In this document: piece by piece, positions 22,913-35,050 of the stretch
How positions within the stretch are numbered: the stretch's first letter is position 1
Layout: every line of letters starts with the position of its first letter
NCBI GenBank assembly: GCA_000708835.1
Contig: DF236964.1
Coordinates: 186,001-250,000 of the forward strand
DNA: 64,000 nucleotides
Reading direction: 5' to 3'
DNA from: Klebsormidium nitens
Lineage: Eukaryota; Streptophyta; Klebsormidiophyceae; Klebsormidiales; Klebsormidiaceae
Translations under genes and position numbers: made by a program
The notes under the pieces: generated by a model
Told to the model about the DNA's origin: nothing
Seen by the model: only the letters and a program-made list of their open reading frames with translations
Databases searched by the model: none

Positions 22913-24633
22913 TTAAGGTTTACCAAAGAAGACACTATTACTGGGACTGTTGAGCCTGCTGCGAAACATTGATGTGCTGAATGAGTGACTACGGAACTCG
23001 AGGACCGTTTAAGCAACTCCGACTCGACCATCTTTTGCTTCTTACTGAGCTTAAATAATTGTATGCATTGATGGGTTATGTGATGTATACTAACCAACTA
23101 TGACCCTTTTCTTTCAATCTGAAGTGGCCGTTCGGTCACGCCCATGGGCCCGCGAGCATATACCAAAGGCATGGGGAGCCGTGCAGGGTGATGAGCCATG
23201 GCAATCCTATCAATCAAAAGCCTTCCACACATCGAATACATGCATGCGTTGGCAGTATGATCCAATTAGCTGTAGCTATCGCTTTGCAGTTGCTTACGTA
23301 TTGACTTGATTCTTGTGGCCAGCTCCTACCGCTATTACACCTTTATTTAGCGGGAGCGCCCCCCTGTTCGCCTTTTTGGGGACCCCGGATGGAGTTCCAT
23401 CGTGACGTGCCCGAGCTGTCCGCCGGACCGGTACGGTAAGTTTGCCGGGGATTTTGCGACCCCACGCCGACGGCCAAGTCGCCGACGGCCAAGTCGCCGA
23501 CTCACGACTCAGGAGTCAGGCCCCGGCCGGGCCCGAGGACGAGGCAATTAAGATCGTGAGTGGACGGTTCGGATCAGTCGACTGCACAAGTACGGGGCAT
23601 TGGACGGCTGCGATCAGTTGCGTGCTCAGGTCGTCGGAAGTCTCGAGCGTGTCGGAAATTGTCACATCAAGAGTCGTCCTCGGGAGATCGAGAACGCCAC
23701 TTGATGTCTCCCGGGAGGAGAGCCGCCGGTAGAACGGTTGCGCCCTTTTGAGACCGAAACGGGTATAGCGGTTTAGCGACCATTTCAATTCTCGGCCCGG
23801 AAGCTCGATCCGACCGGCGCGCCAGGTGGTGGGATTAGTTGACAACAAGCAGTAATCAGTGATCACTACGGTAGCTGCAAATTGCCATCAGGATTCAAGT
23901 TCAACGAATCTGGTAAGGTCCAAGTCCATGCACCTTGCATGACCTTGCATTCGATGAGCGGGGACTGCGCACCATAGTAAAGCAGCAGGTTAGTACCGGT
24001 ATTGAAGTAGGTACTACAGGAGGTACTAGGTACCTCGTGAAGACTGTTCAAAATGCCAATTGGCAAATGTGGCCTTGCACTCACTTAGTCACTGCCCCTG
24101 TTCACTTCTTTCCATTTCAAGAGAACTTCGAACGATTGACCTGCCGAAGTGGACCCTTTGAGGCTTCTGAGAGTGGCCGTTGCGGCCCTTGCTACACTGA
24201 TCATTCAGGGGGTTTGTAAGGGTGCGCCGAAATAGCTGAACCTCTGATCACGACCCTGAAATCACACTTCCAATTGAGCATTGTATGTTAGAACGCCAGT
24301 ACTTCTGATTCGTGCGCAGCTGCCCGCATTACCAGTATTGTCTTATACGCTGATCAGGTTGGGGGCTCAAGTGGGAGCTCACTGCATGCTGCTTGTGATC
24401 TTCTGGAGGATGCTCATCTTTTCACAGCGATCCAGTAGAAAGGGTCAGTCGCACTTAGGATCAAGTCCCTAGAGCTGGCACCCACAAGAAAGGGGATACA
24501 AAACCAACACAGAAAGTAGGAGTGCGCTCCGCAATTTCTCAAACCGCCGCTGTCAGACTCAATTGTATCCACAAAGACACCTATAGAAGGAACAAGAACG
24601 CCGCCAGGGAATACTTAACCGTCGCAGAATCCA
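22913..24633. other. Intergenic region, no gene recognised
   Basis: 1.7 kb between the elongation factor Ts stop and the first glycosyltransferase start. It contains a locally GC-rich stretch (about 23350-23850) with the direct repeat CGACGGCCAAGTCGC at 23467-23495. I see no exon with family content; the open frames here look like chance. Confidence 0.45.
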
Positions 24634-27600
24634 ATGAGCGCGCTCCGCAACCCCCCAGGCCGCCGCTTTGGCTGGGGCCTGCCCCTCGCCGCTCTTGCAT
24701 GCTGTGCGCTTATCGTACAGCTGTTGAGCGGACAGTCATGGGTGCTTCCCGCCGTTTGCTGTAAGGGATGCGTGCGTGACCCCCCGACAGGCTGTAGTCC
24801 AGGGGAACTAGACAGGGCTGATCACTCCGTGTTCCATCTGTCGGAGTCTGACCTGCCCGGAAACGATCTGGTCTTCAAGCTGTTCTCAGAAGAGGTGAAA
24901 AAGGATGGGCCGGGGTTGTTGGCAAGTGGACAAGGACAGCAAGTGCGTACTGATCCGGTTAAGTTTGCAACTAGAGCGGAGAAAGAGGTTCCAAAGTTGT
25001 TCCAGGTTTCTGGGCAGCGGGAGACCGTCGCCTCTGGCAGTGACGAGTCCAGCCCAAAGTCTCAAAACCCAGCAAGTCAAAAGGCAACATTCAACTCCTC
25101 ATCTGATACTCTTCCAGATATCGATCACTCAACGGCAGAGGCCGCCAAGAACAAGGCCTCTCATCCCTTCAGAATTGCACTCTTGAGCTCGTACACCCCC
25201 CAAAGGTGTGGTCTCGCGGAAGCCACGCACGATCTGTACCACAGGGGGTTGGTTTCGGCAGGGCTGCTGACCCCCCGCGTGAGTGTGGGTGTAATTGCGG
25301 TGGACGAAGGGGGGACGGCGGGCAATTACTCGGAGGAGGTTGCCTTTGTGATCAGCAAATGGAACCAGGAGGACTATGTGCGAGCCGCTGACGTCATCAA
25401 CCGCGACTATGACGTCCTCAACGTCCATCATGAGTGAGAAGGCGCTCTTTCTGTGCCTGGCCCTTACGACATTCTGCTTTTCTTTTTTGTCCCTTTCCAT
25501 TCGCTTTCTTCTCAATTTGACACTTCAGCTTCATGCAACATGCGTAGTATGCTAGCAGACCCTCTGTGTCATTGCATTCCGATGGAACATCTGAACCATA
25601 ATAGCAGGGATGCTGGTTCACTCCATTTGCGCCCAATTGCCAGTATTGTGATGCCAATGACATCATGTCTGTTAAGAAAGACTACTCAATTCCCCTTCTG
25701 ACGATGTCCCTTGTCTCGTTTCCTCGACTCTGAATTAGCGGTTCAAGTCTGCCTGCAAAAGTAGGAGGCATCAGAAAGTTGTCCTTAATCAGGTCACGTC
25801 AAAGCACCACTTTGTTTCTGGGTTTTTTCGAATAAGGTACTCCAGATTCGGAAGAGAACTTCTTTCTCCCAACGGGCTCCGCTCTTCTCATATATCCCTT
25901 TCCCTTCTGTCCCCTATAGGTACGGAATCTTTGGGGGTGACAATGGGGAGTTTTTGCTGGCCCTCCTATCCCGCTTAACCGTTCCAGTCGTAACCAACCT
26001 ACACACCGTCCCTACTTCCCTATCTGTCCAAGCCAAAACGGTCGTCGGCAGAATCCTGCACCATTCCGCCCGAGTCCAAGTCTTCCTCCCCTCCTTATGC
26101 GACCGCCTCCGGAATCAGTTCTCCCTCCGTTTCAAATGCTCGTTTTCGCCTCGAGGGGTCCCCTCGCCATCAGCCAAAACTCGCCAGATCCTTTCGGGGG
26201 GGTCAGATGAGGTGGTGATCGTCACCCCCGGACCGCTGGCCCCCGCCCATCGCATCGAACACATGATCGAAGCGATGAAGATAGTGCGGGCCGCGATCCC
26301 CCAAGCAGTGTATCACGTTCAGGGGGATCTCCCGAGAAATGCTGACGTCACCGCTGCCAAAGATTACGTCAGCAGTCTGAGGCGCCTGGCGGAGTCGTTC
26401 GGGGTAGAGGACGCGGTTCGCATCGAGGAGCGGTTTGCTGGTAACGAGGAGCTAACCACGCTGGTTAGCAGGGCGAGTCTCGTGGTTACGCCGTACATTG
26501 ACCGGACCCAGGTGAGAGGTTAATCGCTCTTTGCAGCTTCGAGAGTTTGTGAAGTCAGCATCAGAGCCAAAAGGGGCACGACTCCAGAAGAGTATTGAAG
26601 CTTGACTAGTTCCTGCCAAATTGCGGAGTCTGCCAGGATCCATCCACTTAGTCTCAACAAAGTGTATAAAGAGACGCCTAAGGTGAATGAATTCGACGTT
26701 TCCGTGTGTGTGGGCTCAAGTTTTTAACCTTTCGCTTTGCATGCTCTGAATTAAGCCGATCCATTTTCACAGAAACAATCCAGAAGTTTGTTTTTTATTG
26801 TTTTCGCGAGGACGTCTTTCTGATTTATGACTCGATGACGTTGACCATTATTTAGATGAAGCCGTCGAGATACCCGAAGGGCAAGGAAACGCGGCGAAAC
26901 TTTTGAATCGGGCACCGAGTGGCGCCTAAGTATGGGCATTCGCTTCTGTCCAGACTTTGTGGTCATGAGCTGACATGCAATCAGTCGCCCTCACGGGTTT
27001 CTTTGGAACACGCTCTTCAAACGCTTACCACAAGGAAACCCGATTCATTTCCAGTTCGAGACCGCTGCGAACTGCGCCCTATTAATCACGAACCGTGTTT
27101 GATCTTTCCACAGGCTCCGACATGGAATTTGCTGCTGCGATCGACCTTCGTAACCTCCTCCAATCGTATTCCTTCTCCGTGAACAGCCCACGTGTGAAAT
27201 TGCTTTCTCTAAGTGCTCTCCGGAGTTCTGCCTCTTGGGGTCGCCCCTAAACTCCTTGATTATTTCGGGCATCTGATGTGACACTGACGCCAACTGAAAT
27301 ACTCAGAATTGTTTTCAGATGTACCTAGTCATTTTCAAAAAAGTGGTTATAATAAAACGGGTCAAAAAAGGTTCTAATACTGATAAGAAACCGATTCCTT
27401 CATTCAGGTTTCCTCTGACGTCCTGGCTCTTGCCGTCGGCCTCGAACGCCCCGCGATCGCGAGCCCCTTTGAATCCGCTCTGACGCAGACCAGATTGCTC
27501 AGAACCCTTCTTAGGTTTGGTGACAGCAAAACGGAATATATTTTGAAATACTGATGAAAATTTGGTTCCTTCAGGTTTCCTCTGACGTCCTGGCTCTTGC

Positions 27601-28909
27601 CGTCGCCCTCGAACGCCCCGCGATCGCGACCCCCTTCGAGTACGCTCGATGGCTCTGCAACCGGACCAGTGCCGGCCCCCCCGTTTGCGCGCTTGTCCCC
27701 TTCCAAAACCCCGGCGCGCTAGCGGCGGCCGCGGTGCGCATCCTGCGCCGCCCCGACCTGCCGCGCGTCGCGCCCGCGGCCGCGCACGCGCGCGGCATGC
27801 TCGCATACTGGCCCGAGCTGGCGGCGCGCTGGGTGGCGCTCCTGCGGGACGTCAGCGTGACGTGGCAGAGGGACCGGACGTTCCGCGTCAGGCGGATCCA
27901 GGGGCCGTTTCCTAAGGCTGACGTAAACGATCCGAAGAACGACGAATCTCAAATGAAAACGGACGGCTTAGGGGGGCAATCTCGTTTGACGGCCTCGCAA
28001 ACGGAGCGGGATGAGATTGGCGGGCTTCGATTGAAAACGGGTCCTTTCAGGGGGGTCCATTCGGCCGGTGGAGCGCCCCCCCTCGAGCGGTGCACCGCGC
28101 AGCGGGGCGCTGACGGCTCCTTTTACGCCACCAATAGCTTATTGGCCCTGCACGGCCGCTTTTATAAGGGCGGGGAGCATAGAGTCAAGCATACCCTGCT
28201 CCAAGGCTCGGACCTGGTATTAGGTGCCGCGGGCGTCCGATACGGCGGAGCGTTTCTGTCCGCACGATCGGAGATTGGACAGGTGGAAACGAGGCTCATT
28301 CCAGACGTGGAGAATTTACGACAGGAGGGGAGGGGCGCGGTTCTGGGGTTCGAGTCGCTTGTGTTCGCTTCCGGGGATGAATCTGCGCCGGTTGCGAGAG
28401 TGTCAACGTCGTTCCGACTGCAGCCAAAGTCGACGGCTCTGACACTAGAGTTTCGAGTCGAGGCGATGGGCGGGTGCTTGGCTGACGTGGAAATCATCTC
28501 CGGAATGGATTGCATGTCTAGCACTTTCCCCGGGCTTACTTTCGACACGTTTCGTGCCCGGTCGACCGACGGCAAAGACATCGGTGTCTCAGCTACGAGC
28601 GCGGAAGCGACGTTGTTCGATCGCACCAAAGACGGAGTTTCAGACTGGAGTATTGTCATGAACAGGGCGGGCGATTTCGGTGTCGTCACGGTTCCCCGTA
28701 ACGAGTCTCTGTTGAGCTCCACGTTCAGCGAAGTAAGCGAAGAGGCGGGTGACGTCAGCTTCCATTACGTGGCGAGTCGGTATGCCCTAGGCGAGGTGTG
28801 CAGTGGTTTGCCAAAGTCCATCGTAGAAGAGAAGATTCTGGTATCGAAGATAGATGTAGATAATTGGTCTTTTTTTGACGGAGTCGTTCGAGAGCTTAAT
28901 CCTAACTGA
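24634..28909 (+). CDS. Membrane-anchored GT4-type glycosyltransferase with unassigned C-terminal domain, 3 exons, 908 aa
   Basis: Exons are 24634-25433, 25920-26511 and 27575-28909; phases agree. A signal anchor spans about residues 13-32, suggesting a type II Golgi/ER membrane protein. A variable linker follows, then the GT-B glycosyltransferase fold: IALLSSYTPQRCGLAEATHD (from ~181), VLNVHHEYGIFGG across junction 1, PVVTNLHTVP, VIVTPGPLAPAHRIEHMIEA and SSDVLALAVALERPAIATPF across and after junction 2 (from 465). That order matches GT4 (glycosyl transferase group 1) enzymes, with the sugar-nucleotide loop at the last motif. Residues ~600-908 form a further domain with GAAGVRYGG and SGMDCMSSTFPGL that I cannot name. 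Donor and acceptor sugars are unknown. An inverted paralogue lies at 36694-41852 with the same intron positions and phases. Confidence 0.85.
27400..27470 (+). repeat. Single young acceptor-edge copy of glycosyltransferase exon 3
   Basis: The first ~65 bases of exon 3 plus upstream intron (AATACTGATNAAAA...TTCCTTCAGG) are duplicated 167 bp upstream. The copy starts at 27408 and the true exon at 27575. Only a few substitutions separate the two over the exon part, so this duplication is recent. The copy keeps the CAG|GTTTCC acceptor and the reading frame; splicing to it would add about 50 codons and then stop. Confidence 0.92.
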
Positions 28910-31900
28910 ACGGCTTAAAGACTCATCGATTCCCATTTGTCTGAGATTGCCGTGCGAGATCTCAACCGCTTTTGATAAGATACTGACAACGTAATACTAA
29001 TCAACGCATGCCGACCGTTAGTGGATAAGTTCAAAAGACTAGCGCTGTGAAACGAGGCTGGTGGTTGGAAAAGGCGTCCTGAATTCTGGAGCGGCAGAAC
29101 AGTAGAAGAAGCGGATGCTTGCAGCCTGCGAGAGGACAAAAATACTTGCAGATACAACAAGGTCTGTATTTTGGACCGCGGTGAGGTGCCAGCGAAGTAT
29201 GAGGCGGAAATGATTGTCTTGGCGCCGTGCATGGCAGAGGGTGTCTGAACTCGCCTTTCATGAATTCCCCACAGTCGCCGAGCCCTCCGCATCTTTAATC
29301 AATGCATGGTTCAAGTAAAGAGTCTGGACGTCATGCCATCATGCATACTAAGCACCGACGGCTGCAAGTAAAAATCCTATTGCAGGTTTTCATGCCGGTC
29401 CGAGTCGTGCACGATGGAATTCAACTTCGAAACTGAGTGCGTCTTAGTGCCCGTGCCACGTCAGTGATCTCAATGGTGTGATCATTCTAAAGAGCTCGGA
29501 CTGGTTGTCACGGCGGGTCGATCATGACCCGGTGAATGATGTATACTATTCAGATGCTATAGCACTGCATGCAAGTCTAATAGTACGTATAGTTGATATC
29601 CTGAGGAAAGAAAATCAGCGGTATACGTCGCGGTACCTTTACACCATCATGTACGTACTAAGCGGAACCGCAGCTAGGACCGGTGTCCCCGATAAGAGTC
29701 GTCGGAAGTATACGTTTTGCTAGGAACAAGGTCTAAACTTGTCAACGGCTGGTATTCGGCGATCGAGGACAGGTGGGTTTGGTATGGTATAAGCCGCGCT
29801 TGAGGGCGCTTTAGTAACCGTTTGACCGTTCACTTTGATCCATTTCATCCGTTCGTTTGCAGCTGCGAGTCGAATCGACTTGGGCGCATCTTTCCATAGA
29901 GTCTGAGAGAACGGACCCGGAGCAAGCAAGTACTTCTTTAGTGTTCTGATTTCGATCCCACAATCAAAGTAATTCTCATAGAACCAGTTGATGACTCCAG
30001 GAATATCGGAGTTCACAATCGCTAGGAACTCAAGGCTCGTGCTCGTTCGAAGTGGTTTACTTGCGCCGTTACTAAGGTCTCTTAGTGATCTGCCAACAAC
30101 TCGTCTGCACAGGCTGCATTGCCGAAAAGGGACCGGGCCTTTTAATTTTCTGAGCTCCGAAGTATAATGACGTACTTCCAGAAGCATAATAGTGATATAA
30201 AAAGCAAGATTGTGTGTAAGGGAAAATCCAATTTTTTTGAAACTCCTCGGTTGGGAAGCTTGAAGAGGGCTTGAAGGCGTTGCCGTAGCACGGAAATTTT
30301 GAATTTTAGATCTGAGCCATTGGAATTACTGCGTTGTGCAGCGTTGCAAGGCGATGTTCAACGGCTTTTTACAATGGAATGAAATCTCGCGAGACGATCG
30401 CAGGAGCCCCGGAAAGTTCCGCTGTAAGAACACAGACCTTCGTGAACGTCCCCTCAGGCTGCAGTCCCAGCTGCTGTTTCTTCCGCTGAACCTGCCTTTC
30501 CGAAATCTTGCACGGAATTCCGGCATGTCGTCATTTAGTAACCATTATAATTTAGCCTGTTGGCAAGTTGCCACTTGGCAGTCACCAGTATCAGGCGGAA
30601 ATGACGGTGCGGACTTGTAATTTTGCGCAGACCCTGCAATGATTGCGAAGATGAGAATGCGCCCATACGGGTCCTCGACACAACCCTTCGGGAAGCAACT
30701 TTCGTAATTCACATCTTGGTCACAAACCGAACACGTGAACATGTTTTGCACCCTGTCAGTGTCACCCGGAATCACACCGCACTGCGCATAGTAGTACCTA
30801 GTACATACACGAACACCCATTTCCGCCCTTTGTTTCAGCAAACGTGCCAGGGGTGAGGGAGTTCTCAAGCGAATCAGTCCGAGTTCTCATGAAGAGAGCT
30901 TCCTTGTTTAGGGCACATACCCGCCATGTGCTCTTGGAGAACATTTGCGCGTTGATATGAGACTATGTAATAAGGGGAGGATTGAGAGATTGACGAGGCG
31001 GCACCTTTCGCTGTTGTGGTTCCGAGACAAGCAAGTGTGACCATTGCATATATATACATTTCCGGCGTTGCTGTGCAGGATCAGATGATAACTCATGGTG
31101 AGTGTCAAGTTCCTGCAGGTCCGGGGCAGGCCTTGGATCCTCAAGCTTAGTTAGCAAACCGACTGTCTGTTGCAGCATCTTTGCACCTGCTAGTTCATTA
31201 GCAGACCGTGTATGCAGCTCCAGATTGCTGACATGTATCGCATCATTGCGCCTGATCATTGACAGGCTGGCCGCACATGATGTGTACATCAGATTTCTTC
31301 CTTTCTTACAATCTCGCCTCTGAACAGCGTATTTCCTTCAAAAGCTTTCTGAATGCTTTGACGTTGCTTGGAAGCTCTATGGCCTGGTCCAGTCTGTCTC
31401 AAATGCTGAGCAGCTTCCTGAAAAGAGGTCAATCCAGACTCCCAATTTGAAATTTGTCGTGGCTGTGTGCTTGGCACGAGTCTCCAATCATCATCAAAGG
31501 TCCCCTGCTTGTGGATTCCCATCAGGTTTTGACTATCTGGCCAACAAGGAACTAATTGTTCGCAATGATTAGCAGTTGGTTTAATTGACCCTTTTTCATC
31601 CTGCAGGTTTATTATAAGTGCAGCACTGGCTGAACTGCACATTGGCTTGTCTACTCTCGCTGATCCAATCTGGTTATCATAAGTTCAACACAGTGGATAC
31701 TGAGGCCAGATTTGCAAATTAATCTTGAGGAGACTGGATTGCTGCTGGGACTACTGTTGGTAAGCATCTCTTTGAAATCACCATTCTCTTTTAAAGAGGC
31801 AGTCTCTGGAACAACTCTACTTGATAGCCTGAGAGGTACTACCTTATCTGCCCCCCCAATGTAAGGTGTGGGGTGAGCTCCAGATTACGTCAACAATGGC

Positions 31901-32224
31901 TGCTTCCTTTCACTTACGGGCCTAAATCAATGTCCAAGGTTAGTTCTTCACAGCTTATGCAGGCAGGCCGATGAATCATGTGTCGTTGCAAGGCCAAGAG
32001 ACCGAAACGCTTGTTGGGTGCACACGTTGTCGCCGCTGGATGATTTGTGTCCCTAATGTATGAACAGTAAGGGCTGCTGATAAGTTTGCTTATCAAGGCT
32101 GTTTTTCAGTGAGTAGGCAGACTTGTAAAAGTTTGCAGGTACTTTTATTATCATACACATTGCTGTGGGTTCTGAGCATTCCACATCTTGTTGTTTACAG
32201 GCTGTACTACCGCTGACACTCACG
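28910..32224. other. 3.3-kb intergenic region, no gene accepted
   Basis: It lies between the glycosyltransferase and the LRR gene. The longest ATG-started frame is 155 codons on the minus strand (29720-30187), with no family I recognise. An acceptor-like TTGTTTACAG ends at 32200, 25 bases before the LRR start, so a 5' untranslated intron of that gene may reach into this region. Confidence 0.45.
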
Positions 32225-35050
32225 ATGGCGCTTGTCAACTTTGCGGTGCTACTGCTTCTCGTTGCCACTCTCCCAAGCTGCCACCCTTTTACCATAAGGG
32301 ATTTCGAGGAGCGCCTTGGCTATAGCCTCAACGCCACAACCGCGGTACTGGATATGTCCAACGCAAGCCCTCCGCTACAGGGTCCCATTCCCTTGGAGTT
32401 GGGCAGCTTTGTGAACCTGACAAAGGTGGATCTTTCAGGGAACAACATTACTGGAGGGATCCCCCCGGAGCTTGGCCGGCTGGTCAATGTTACTTCTTTG
32501 ATCCTCGACGATAACCACCTGTCGGAGCCCATTCCGAAAGAGCTAGCTGGGCTGATTAAGCTCAGGAGCCTCTCTCTCAGCAACAACAGCTTGTCGGAGG
32601 GGATTCCAATCGAGCTTGGCTCCCTGTCCAGCCTGAAGAATCTGGATCTTGGTGCAAACCACCTGTCGGGTCCAATTCCAAAGCAGCTTGCTGCCCTAAG
32701 CAACTTGACCTTCCTGTTTCTGAACAATAACAGCTTGTCTGGGGAAATACCCATCGAGTTGGGGGCGCTGCGTAAGTTGTACGCGCTTAACCTGGCTGCA
32801 AACAATCTCACTGGAAACATACCTCCTGAGTTGGGCGACCTTGCGGGCATTTTCCACATAGACCTGAGCTTAAACAAGCTGACGGGTAGCATACCTGGTG
32901 AGCTGGGCAAGCTTCCAGTACAGATACTGGACCTGCAAAATAATAGCCTATCAGGTCAGATACCCCCTCAGCTGGGCAATCTTTCCAGCCTTTTTGCGGT
33001 GGACCTATCATACAACAATCTGGACGGGCCTATTCCCCCAGAGATAGGGGATATGGGCTGGAAAAAAACCAGCCCGTTCGGGATGTCCGTATACTTCCAA
33101 CACAATCGTCTGTCGGGACCGCTGCCCGCGGAATTTCGACGCCTGGTCGGCAGAGTTCTCACTCTCAACCTGGGGAACAACGAGTTCTCCGGGCCTCTGC
33201 CCTTTACTTTCGACGACTTTCCCGCGTGCTTTGCGGGCGTCATCCTCGGAAACAACAACTTCTCGGGGCCGTTTGTGTTGGAGCGCAGCAATTTCAGCTG
33301 CACTACCGGGTTAATCCTCAACAACAACAGCTTCTCCGGACCCATACCCGCAGCCCTCGGGAACAACGCTTCCTCTCTCCGTGGTATCGACCTATCAAAC
33401 AACAGGTTTACTGGGCCCTTACCCCCCGAGCTCGGTAAGCTTAAGTACCTATGGGTATTGGGCGTGAGCAACAACTCCCTATCCGGCCCGATTCCGCCAG
33501 AACTGGGGGCTTTGAGCAAGCTGACAACACTTGCTCTTATCGGCAACAACTTCAGTGGGGAGATACCGCCCAATCTGACGCACCTGGAGGTCTTGGACGT
33601 TAGCCGTAACCCGGGCCTTGTTAACCTGCCCCAAAACCTGACCAACAACGCGGAAAACCTGACTTTCCTGGGCATGTCTGGGCACGTTCCTGCCTGGGTT
33701 TCGGGCCTCAAGAAACTCCGGGGCCTTGTATTGAGGCCGCTCGATGGCCAGCCGTCGGAAGCCGTCCTCGACCTGTCTCACGTTCCAAACGGGACTCAGT
33801 TCGTCGCCGTCAGCGGAAACCAGCGCAACCTCTCGAAGATCGTCTTCTGGGAGGCTTGCAACTACGGCTGCACCATTGACCTCGTTGGGACTGGGGCGCG
33901 CCTTTCGCGCGGCACGAGGAGGGAGATCTGCTTGGGTAAGATCTCGGTCTTCTTATCGGGGGACCGTCCTCTGCGCGACGTCGATGCGCTGACCCTAACG
34001 AACAGCCAGGGCACGGTTTCCCTGCTCGATCCCTTATTCTTAGACAAGATTGATCTAGGCCCAGGCGGTCGTGCTTACACGGGCGTCAGCTTTCCCCGGG
34101 TTCAGGAGGGCAACCTTTGCAGGAACCCAGAGTCCCGCAAGGTGGTCGTGATTATGTTCTCGGTGTTTGCGGGGGCGCTGCTACTGGGCGCGCTTGTTGT
34201 CTCGATCGCCACTGCGCTACGGAGAACCAGAGCCGGGGGAAAACCACGCACGGAGTCAGCCATTGGAGCGACTCGGATGCAAGCGCCCCGTCTGGCCGGA
34301 GCTTATATCTGGGGCCTGATCGGCCCACTTCTCACGTGGGGCGCCCTGTATACGGATATCCGCGTCCTACTGGACGTCCGCGGCGCCTGGCCGCAGTGGG
34401 TCATTCTCGGGAGCATTTTGGCGTCCTATATTTCCGGGGCTCTCCTGGTGACGGAGCTTCTGCCGACGTCCGGCAGTTCTCTGCCGCCGGTGACGTCGCT
34501 GCGCATGCGGTGGATTTGGCCGCCCCCAGAACCAAACGCTGTGGGGGATCTGGGCACGACTGCATATCCTATGAGCCGCGCCAGGTGGGCGCTTCTATTG
34601 GTCGCTTGGCCTCTAGCTGTTCCAGTTGTGCCCCTGCTCGACTTTATGGTCCTCGTTGACCGGGTTGGCTTCCACGTGTCAACGTCGGTCAACACGGTTT
34701 ACAGTATGAGACCCTGGTATCAGACCCGGTCTCTGCTGGAGCTGGCGGTACGTACCGTGCCACAGATTGCTTTCCAGACGACCGTGTATCTGTTGGGCAA
34801 CTCGCGTGCGACGCGCTTCTACGTGGACGAGATTATTTTCGTGTCGTCTATCGGCGTTTCCTTGGTCTCCCTCCTTTTCCAACTCCTGACACTGTTCTGG
34901 GAAGCTGCCGCCGCCCCCGAGTATATTTGGATCACGTTTTGGAGGCACTTTAGGAGCGTGACTGGGCCGTGGACGACGTCAGCCGATGCCTGGTATGATG
35001 ATAACAATCTGAAGGTGGGCAGTGAGAAATTGGTGGAGCTGCCTCAGTGA
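32225..35050 (+). CDS. LRR ectodomain protein with multi-pass membrane C-terminus, no kinase, single exon, 941 aa
   Basis: A signal peptide (MALVNFAVLLLLVATLPSCH) is followed by about 20 plant-type extracellular leucine-rich repeats of the form LxxLxLxxNxLSGxIPxELG. After a less regular linker (about 540-650), the C-terminal third contains about six hydrophobic segments: FSVFAGALLLGALVVSIATA, IWGLIGPLLTWGALY, WVILGSILASYISGALLV, ALLLVAWPLAVPVVPLL, LLELAVRTVPQIAFQTTVYL and IIFVSSIGVSLVSLLFQLL. There is no kinase domain, unlike LRR receptor kinases. The YQTRSLLELAVRTVPQIAFQ pattern resembles the E..fE..PQ..lQ segment of XK-related (XKR) membrane proteins; this is a motif impression, not a search result. 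Start chosen at the ATG giving a clean signal peptide. Intronless and free of exon-edge repeats, unlike its neighbours. A surface sensor role is inference. Confidence 0.85.
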   Translation: MALVNFAVLLLLVATLPSCHPFTIRDFEERLGYSLNATTAVLDMSNASPPLQGPIPLELGSFVNLTKVDLSGNNITGGIPPELGRLVNVTSLILDDNHLSEPIPKELAGLIKLRSLSLSNNSLSEGIPIELGSLSSLKNLDLGANHLSGPIPKQLAALSNLTFLFLNNNSLSGEIPIELGALRKLYALNLAANNLTGNIPPELGDLAGIFHIDLSLNKLTGSIPGELGKLPVQILDLQNNSLSGQIPPQLGNLSSLFAVDLSYNNLDGPIPPEIGDMGWKKTSPFGMSVYFQHNRLSGPLPAEFRRLVGRVLTLNLGNNEFSGPLPFTFDDFPACFAGVILGNNNFSGPFVLERSNFSCTTGLILNNNSFSGPIPAALGNNASSLRGIDLSNNRFTGPLPPELGKLKYLWVLGVSNNSLSGPIPPELGALSKLTTLALIGNNFSGEIPPNLTHLEVLDVSRNPGLVNLPQNLTNNAENLTFLGMSGHVPAWVSGLKKLRGLVLRPLDGQPSEAVLDLSHVPNGTQFVAVSGNQRNLSKIVFWEACNYGCTIDLVGTGARLSRGTRREICLGKISVFLSGDRPLRDVDALTLTNSQGTVSLLDPLFLDKIDLGPGGRAYTGVSFPRVQEGNLCRNPESRKVVVIMFSVFAGALLLGALVVSIATALRRTRAGGKPRTESAIGATRMQAPRLAGAYIWGLIGPLLTWGALYTDIRVLLDVRGAWPQWVILGSILASYISGALLVTELLPTSGSSLPPVTSLRMRWIWPPPEPNAVGDLGTTAYPMSRARWALLLVAWPLAVPVVPLLDFMVLVDRVGFHVSTSVNTVYSMRPWYQTRSLLELAVRTVPQIAFQTTVYLLGNSRATRFYVDEIIFVSSIGVSLVSLLFQLLTLFWEAAAAPEYIWITFWRHFRSVTGPWTTSADAWYDDNNLKVGSEKLVELPQ

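Noticed and set aside
23467-23495. Short direct repeat CGACGGCCAAGTCGC as a regulatory array
   Set aside because: Only two adjacent copies in a GC-rich stretch; simple slippage is enough to explain it.
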